In this document: piece by piece, positions 57,370-64,000 of the stretch | Numbering within the stretch: the stretch's first letter is position 1 | Layout: each line of letters begins with the position of its first letter | Made by a program: the position numbers and the translations under genes | DNA from: Acanthopleura granulata | Taxonomy: Eukaryota; Mollusca; Polyplacophora; Chitonida; Chitonidae | Length of the DNA stretch: 64,000 bases | Direction of reading: 5' to 3' | Assembly: GCA_016165875.1 (NCBI GenBank) | Contig: JABBOT010000027.1 | Span: 1,364,001-1,428,000 of the forward strand | Notes under the pieces: generated by a model | The model's input: only the letters and a program-made list of their open reading frames with translations | The model's database searches: none | Told to the model about the DNA's origin: nothing

Positions 57370-59844
57370 ATGAGTGATTTCCTTAAACCAGCCATTGCAA
57401 TAATTATTCCCAATCTTGGGGGGATTTGGGGAACTTTCTTCACTAGACAAAATATACCTACATGGTATGAGGTAAATATGAATGACATCTTAAATACATA
57501 TGTATGACTGTATCTTGAACTAAATGTCCACAGGGTGTTAAAAACGTTGTGCAAAATGACCGTGTTCTTTTAAAGGACTTACGTGATCAGAGTGATGTAG
57601 AATGACTGTGTCTCCTGACAAAAAATCTCAAACAAGTGGACAAGAATGCTGCACATAGTTCTGAAATCTTAAAAATATATTCCTATTTGTGTGTTCAAAT
57701 TGGCCTGGAGGAGATCAAGTGATGGAATTGAGTTGGACTACGTGATAAAATTAAACAGACTCCTTCCATCAAACTGTGTGAAACTTTGCCTAAACTTTTA
57801 GTCAAGGCTTGTTTAGAAAGATGAATTGTAAGCTACTTTAATACATTTAACATTATCTTTTCAAATCATATTCTCTAGAGTAGTTCCATTATCACAGATT
57901 AAAGGTTGACTGTAATTTGTATTAAAACAGAAAAGGCATCAAAAATAATACACCTACAGCTTTGTTTCTGTAGTTTGCAGATTTTATCTCAGAGCAGTCT
58001 GTATAATCATACTGTAGTTATATTTATTTATTTATTTGATTGGTGTTTTACACCATACTCGAGAATATTTCACTTATGTGACGGCTGTCAGCATTATGGT
58101 GGGAGGAAACCGGACAGAGCCTGGGGGGAAATCCACGACCATCCATGGGTTGCTGACAGACTGTCCAACATACGGCCGGAGAGGAAGTCAGCATGAGCTG
58201 GACGAACTCACAGCAACTGCATTGATGGGAGGCTTCTAGGTCATTGCGCTGTGCTAGCGCACTAACCGACCGAGCCACAGAGGCCCCATTGTAGTTATAA
58301 GTTACAACTATAGTTATACTAGTTATAATATTTATAACATATTAAATGAAAGCAGCAGAAAGCTTTTCATTTTAATCACCTTGTTCTTGAAGCTATTATT
58401 GCAACTTCTCAGCTAGGATTTCACACCTGTGACCATAAAACTTTTTTGTGGTAGTCTTTTGTTGAAATTTCTGTAATTATATTTATCCAGTCAGGGTAAT
58501 ACAAAATAAAATACAGAAATTTGTAAAAGATAAGAAATTGGCATGTTTGGATTATGAAAATGTTTGAAATTTTCCTTTCAAGCAAGTTCCTACTAGGTTT
58601 TCCACGTACATAGAAAGGTTGAAGAAAGACAAGGGTTTATGCCCTGTGACTTTCAGACAGTTTTACTGTTTATTTTCAGCATCTGAAACGTCCCTCCTGG
58701 CGCCCCCCAAACTACGTATTTGCACCAGTTTGGACATATCTATACTCCTCCATGGGGTATGCCTCATATCTTGTCTGGAGGGATGCGGTTGACTGTGATG
58801 AAGCTAAGCTTCCACTGTCCCTGTTTGCTGGCCAGCTGGCACTCAACTGGGCATGGACACCCATTTTCTTTGGGGCACACAAGCTTGGACTGGTAAAAAC
58901 AACTCTTTTTTTTTTCAATTTTTGTTGGTAGTTTCAAGACTAAATTACACAAATTACTTTAGTGAGATGTGAATCTGTTTAAGTATACTGTTTTGTGTGA
59001 AAAAAAAACCAGAAGAAGACAGTACAAATATTAATATTTATTCAAATGTTTATTTATTTGAGTGGTGTTTATAATACCATGCTCAAGAATTTTTTACTTA
59101 GTGCTTTTTCTGTGTGTAGGAAACTGGTGCTTTCAGTAAACTGTGCTGCCCTGCAACATGTACCTCATAAACCTCCAGAATTAATTCATTTATTTATTTA
59201 TTTATTTGATTCGTATTTTACGACAAAAACTGAAGAATATTTCCCTTATAAAATGGCAACCAGCATTATGGTGGGGGGGAAAAGGGCAAAGCCCTGGGAA
59301 ACCCACGACTATCTGCAGGTTGCTGGCAGACCTTCCCACATACGACCAGAGAGGTAGCCAGCATGAGCTGGGGTTGAATTCACAGCGTTCGAATTGACGA
59401 GAGGCATGTGGGACAATATGCTGCACTAACACGCCTCTGGATTTAAAGTCATTTCTGAAAATAGAATTAATTTAAGTGCTGTGTGTGTGGTTTATGATGC
59501 GAAATATTTCTGGGAGGAAACAATTGTGTAACTGCAGGAAAATGATTAAGTTTGGCATTGATTTACAGATAAGTAAACCTTGTTTCCAAATACATGCATG
59601 TAGATTAAACACATTTTATTTAATATTTTTAACTTCTAAGCTTTAAGATGTGGGCGTGTTTTTCGTGTTGCAGGCTACAATAGAAATCGGAGTATTGTGG
59701 GGTGCAATTGTTGCCACGATGTACACATTTTATCCAATCAACAAAACAGCATCTCTTCTACTGCTGCCTTACCTGGGCTGGGTGTCTTTTGCATCAGTCC
59801 TGACCTACAGCATTTGGAAGATGAACAAGGACAGGACAGATTAG
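57370..59844 (+). CDS. TSPO: Translocator protein (peripheral benzodiazepine receptor)
   Basis: Outer mitochondrial membrane protein of the TspO/MBR family that binds cholesterol and porphyrins (family knowledge). Coding exons are 57370-57471, 58680-58892 and 59674-59844 (stop 59842-59844); all splice in phase 0 and give 161 aa, close to the usual 160-170. Five hydrophobic segments lie at roughly residues 5-25, 43-65, 80-103, 107-127 and 132-153. Family signatures are [16 protein letters not shown] (residues 40-55), WRDAV, and [13 protein letters not shown] in segment 3. Near the C-terminus, LTYSIWK fits a CRAC-type cholesterol motif. The ATG directly follows an acceptor, so the first exon is probably noncoding. 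Introns contain SINEs on the opposite strand. ATTAAA at 59919-59924, 75 nt after the stop, is a possible polyadenylation signal. Confidence 0.96.
58022..58288 (-). repeat. SINE family A, full length
   Basis: About 266 bp. The AT tail is at the left, and the head (ACCGAGCCACAGAGGCCCC on the + strand) is at the right, with box A inverted. It lies in TSPO intron 1. Confidence 0.92.
59046..59100 (-). repeat. SINE tail fragment
   Basis: TTTATTTATTTGAGTGGTG and ACCATGCTCAAGAATTTTT; it stops at once, and a different body (GTAGGAAACTGGTGC) follows. Confidence 0.55.
59184..59445 (-). repeat. SINE family A, near full length
   Basis: TTTATTTATTTATTTGATTC, GCATTATGGTGGGGGGG, CTATCTGCAGGTTGCTGGC and the head remnant CTGCACTAACACGCCTC. 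It lies in TSPO intron 2. Confidence 0.85.
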
Positions 59845-60665
59845 TGCAAAATGATTGTTGTATATAGAGTCTTTATGAAAATTCCTCAATCTTTGTACAT
59901 AGAAGTCGCTGTGAATGAATTAAATACTTAGATCGTGTGTTTGATAAACTTCCGGTGTCTACAGTAAAGGGTGATCCCATTCACCATGGGTTATAGGGGT
60001 GAAAAGTAGCTGTGAAAATTCCCCTTGTATTGGGGCATAATGGAAAGGACTAAATTACTATTGTGTTTTTTGTTTTATTCGTTATTTTACAACAGATAGC
60101 TTCACTGTTGAATATAGCTTGAGTCACAGTTGACCCTAAGACTAGAAGTGAACCAAAAATGACTTCATGATGGCAAATCCTTGTAAAATCATTATTATAG
60201 TATCTGAAGTCATCTCTATTAAAGGAGAAGGCTAAAGCATTGCATTCATTGTCATTTGAAACACAACAGCTATGTTCAGAATTGTTGAAATATAAGAACA
60301 TTTCTAATGTCAGTTAAGGCTTATGGTCTAATTTATGGTCCAGTGCTTTTGTTGATCACGAGGATATAGGCCTGTCAGCAAAGAGTGTTGTCTTGTAGAT
60401 CTGAACTGCTTCCTGAAAAAATGCCTGGTGAAAAGTACTCAGGAAAGCAACTTCAGTATTTCCAGCGTATGGCAAAATAAGTGTAAACCAAGAAGAAAAA
60501 AAAATAGCCTTTCAAATAAGTAATGAATCATTGCAGTCACCTATAATTTCATGGAATTTTTTTCCCCTACTGCACTCTTTTGGGAGAGAAATTATGTTAA
60601 ATAATATGTGATTACCAGTAGATCATATATTACTTTCCAGTTATTCACTATCTAATTATCAGATC

Positions 60666-60795
60666 AGGGCTCTGTTTTACAATCATGGTGTAAGTTACAT
60701 CAAACATGACTGCCAGGATAACACATACTGTAGAGATACATTGCCATGATAATTTGGTTTGAGGTAGAATTACACCCCCTTTGTAGAACGGGCCC
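60666..60795. repeat. MITE-like palindromic element
   Basis: GGGCTCTGTTTTACAATC and GGTGTAAGTTAC at the left mirror GAATTACACCCCCTTTG and TAGAACGGGCCC at the right. Same type of ends as 56228-56380. Confidence 0.6.
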
Positions 60796-62964
60796 TTGCA
60801 GATCCAGCAGGTCATCTAGGTGGTGAAAAATTCCATTTCATTTGATTTATTCAAAATGATTGCCTTCTGGCTAAACAACTTACATTTTAATTGAAACAAC
60901 CTTGTCAAGAATTTAGTAAAGGTCGACAGTTTAATGCTGTGGTAAAGTGGTGATCGTCTGCTGTATCTTTGTGTGTGCCAGTGGAAAGGCTGAAGAGTGA
61001 GTGTAATGCTTGTGGTATTAATTAGATTTATCAGCTTATATGGTTTATTTTGGTATCCCCCAACTATGAATCCTCCACTGGAATGGATTATTGCATGTAG
61101 TGGAGTAATATTTGTACCTATAATTTCTGTAATGTTCTCAGGTGCAGGAAAAGTTGAATTATTATTATTGTTTTTAACTTTGAAACATGCATTAATATTT
61201 GTAGGAACATTGTTATTCCAGTGGTAAAACAATAACAAAAGCCAAAAAAAGAGCAAAGAATACTCCTTCATCTTTATTTGTGTGTCTTTTTTTACTCTTG
61301 TCATAGCAGTTTCCTTGTGTCTGACCTTTTGTTGACATTTAATGATGTTACATGAACACCACCATTGGTAAACATAAGAAAAAACATGATGTTTGAGAGA
61401 ACACTTTCTATCCCTCACAGAATTAATGTTTTGATTGCGTTGTTCTTAGCCGTTGTTTTTACCCCTCAGCCAGTTTTGGCCAAGCAGTATTGTCATAGGG
61501 GGTGACGTCTGTTTATATGTCCATATTCTTCATAAAAGCTCTATCTCTGGAAGGGTTTATCCACTGTTCACCGAACTTACACCACACTTACACATTGTCA
61601 TGAGGACCTTATTGATTTTCAGCAACCTTAATATTTTTCTTCAAGATCATTGGGGTCATTTAAGTTAAACTTTATACAAGGCTTTTAAATGCTTGCCTCT
61701 AGAACGGTTTGTCCCAAAAGTTTTATGAATGGCTGGTATTATAAAAAATATCTCTTGGAATTTGTATCTATTGGTTACATGTGCTTAAGGCCCAAGGGTT
61801 TTAAGTGCATTGCATGATATTTTTTTTTTCAAGTTGTACATTTATACTTTCGTTTTGCACCACTAATCTTCATGTTTTCTTTACCAGGTATATTTATACA
61901 TCATAAAAGTGCTTCATGAATGTTTGCAAGTTAATTCTTCTATGCTTACAAATTTTCTGTAATACTGAAGCTGTAATGCGAAGTTTTGTATTAAATTGCC
62001 AATAATGGCAGGATAGTTGTCATCTGTGTGGTTTTCTGTAGTTGAGTACAGTAGAAATCTTTACTCACAGTTTGACCATAGTGACAGCTCATTGTTAATT
62101 ATCGTCAGTGAAGTATTAGAATTCTTCTTGGAATGGGATATGGCTCAACAAGTCCTAAGGTGTTTTATTGTATTTCACCTGAAGTTTGGCTTTTTTCAAA
62201 AAACACATTTTGCTTTATTCAGATTAACTTTTCCACTTTATATGGCGACTCAGCAGTTTTTTTGTGAAGTTTGATTACTATCTTATCAAAACCTAAGTAC
62301 TGGAAGCAGAAAAAATTATTTTTGTGCATCTGAAAGTGCATTTTTCCAGGCCAAACTTCAGGTGAGGTACAGTATTCCCAAATACTGGTTCAATCCTGGC
62401 CATGGACAGGAATTTCTATATTCTGTATTGGCTGATGAGGCAATTTGCACAGTGTTTTCTTCATTGAAAACTACTTCTTTTCTTGCAAGATGGAGTACAA
62501 ATGTGGAGTACAAATCTTAACGGTTCTTTTTTAATACACTGATTTCCAGAATCCATAAAATTGAATGCCTTTGTACAAGTGAGAAATTTGGAAGTATGGC
62601 ATTAATAATATTAAATAATATAAAATAATTAGAATCCTTCGGCTTGTATGCTGTAATTAAGCTCTGTTAGGCTTTGCATCAAGAGGTTTGTCAGGATAAT
62701 GTTGAGGAAGATTTTCGTCCAGACCCTGCTGGAAATCAGCTATCAGTCACAGCTCAATAACTGACATTTTCCACTGCCGTGGATTGGATTAAGAACTTTT
62801 GTGTACATTTCTTTACTAAAGTTACCTTATGTATTATATATAAAGCTGCATGAAAGATCTGTTTATTTTGAAGTTAAGTGATTAGTCAGTTTGGAAACAA
62901 GGAAAACAGGGGAGGGTTGTCAATCGTCATCCCCAGAAGGATGTAGACAACAAAGCATGCAAGT

Positions 62965-63095
62965 AAGACCTGCAAACCTGCGAATGGTCGTGGGTTTCCC
63001 CCAGGCTCTGCCCGGTTTCCTCACACCATAATGCTGGTCGCTGTCGTATAAGTGAAATATTCTTGAGTACACCAATCAAATAAATAAGTGAATGA
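62965..63095 (+). repeat. SINE family A, 3' half
   Basis: AATGGTCGTGGGTTTCCCCC, GGCTCTGCCCGGTTTCCTC, GTATAAGTGAAATATTCTTG and CCAATCAAATAAATAAG; the GGCGTAAAA part is deleted. Confidence 0.82.
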
Positions 63096-63802
63096 TTATG
63101 GCTTTACACCACATCGGCAATGTTTCAGCCACATCATGGTGACAAATGAATAAAATTTACTGTGATCTTCCTGGTTGTACTGATGTAATGGGGAACCTTT
63201 CCCACCAAAGGTCATTTGGGTCCAAGCTGTGTAGTCTGTTGTTCATGTCTGCACATGATGTTTTGTAGGCAAACTGATAATGTATTAATCATACAGTGCA
63301 AGAGAAAAATAGTCATGTGAACTTGCGATTGAATCGTCATTGGGCGCATCCCATTGACTGTCTTATAAGCTTGCATGCACGCGGCTGCTCAAAGAGCACT
63401 AGCTTAGACTTGACTAGTGATGATTGTATGATAAGGGGCTCTGGTCTCCAAACGGTTGGTGACATCAAAGAAGGGCCCAACATGTTTTAGCAAATTAACA
63501 ACAGGTAAACAATATAACAAAAACACAATTAAAATACTGATAAGTATGACTTGTATATAGGTAACTTCAATATATACACATTAATTATAATGATGTATGT
63601 AAGAATGTGTGTGTGTGCTTATGTTTGAAGTAGCTCCACAATCATTTCAGCCATTTGATTTTTTTAATACATCTGTCTATACCATCAAGAATTTTTCACT
63701 CTTGACACCTTGACAAACAACCAAATACATTAATCACTTTGTGTTCTTTTGATGCCAACATAGTGTTAAGAAGATTCTTGCAGCCAAACCATGATATTTA
63801 TG

Positions 63803-64000
63803 TGACTGGTGTCTTTCGCTGTACTCAAGACTATTCACTCGTATGATGGCGGGGGGAATTATGGTGGGAGGAAACCGGGCATAGCCCAAGGGAAACACAT
63901 GACCATCTGCATTTTCCTGGTGGACCTTCCCATGCACAGCTGGAGAAGAAGCTAGCATGAGCTGGACTTGAATTCACAATAACAGCATTGCTAAGAGGCT
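63803..64000 (-). repeat. SINE family A, cut by the window end
   Basis: Conserved tail block (CTGTACTCAAGACTATTCAC), body (TTATGGTGGGAGGAAACC) and box B-side GCTGGACTTGAATTCAC; it ends inside AAGAGGCT at base 64000. Confidence 0.8.

Larger units (their letters stand above)
59845..64000. other. TSPO 3' flank and intergenic sequence
   Basis: AT-rich. It includes a MITE-like element (60666-60795), two SINE copies (62965-63095, 63803-64000) and a short hydrophobic open frame (61006-61227) of doubtful reality. No other gene is recognised up to the window end. Confidence 0.45.

Noticed and set aside
60816..61418. 200-codon - strand open frame
   Set aside because: Low-complexity Asn/Thr/Ile-rich translation of AT-rich DNA lying over a repeat-rich 3' flank; no domain and no splice context.

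Overview
The window is eukaryotic, AT-rich nuclear DNA from an animal. Genes are split into short exons with GT/AG introns, and there are dozens of interspersed repeats. There are no bacterial operons, ribosome binding sites or CRISPR arrays. The commonest repeat is a tRNA-headed SINE of about 265 bp ending in an (AAAT)n tail. It resembles SINEs I associate with molluscs and brachiopods, so I infer a lophotrochozoan, with modest certainty.

Five protein genes can be supported. (1) 310-6213, + strand: the C-terminal part of SMCR8 (C9orf72-SMCR8 autophagy/Rab complex); the rest lies left of the window. (2) 11078-24440, - strand: a complete 11-exon gene for a secreted glycoside hydrolase family 3 protein (beta-xylosidase-like, about 747 aa). 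I rebuilt it exon by exon, and every splice phase agrees. (3) 27986-39072 and probably further right, - strand: a large armadillo/HEAT-like helical-repeat protein of at least 1,060 aa that I cannot name; its terminal exon is found and its N-terminus is not. (4) 43921-49575, + strand: complete PCNP (180 aa, 5 exons). (5) 57370-59844, + strand: complete TSPO (161 aa, 3 coding exons).

Layout: SMCR8 and the GH3 gene converge on a 4.9 kb spacer. GH3 and the helical-repeat gene are tandem on the - strand. The helical-repeat gene and PCNP appear to be head-to-head, separated by a repeat-rich stretch with an imperfect palindrome of about 535 bp. PCNP and TSPO are tandem, about 7.8 kb apart. The genes do not form a pathway; this is an ordinary animal gene neighbourhood.

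The repeat landscape holds at least 25 copies or fragments of the main SINE and at least two other SINE families with tRNA-like heads. It also has a second interspersed repeat of about 150-200 bp, GGGCC-ended MITE-like palindromes, a decayed Tc1/mariner copy, and seven tandem arrays. The largest array is nine 60-bp units ending about 45 bp from a splice site.

No wholly new system is evident. The best leads are the animal GH3 xylosidase-like gene, the unnamed helical-repeat gene, the long palindrome and the unnamed repeat family.
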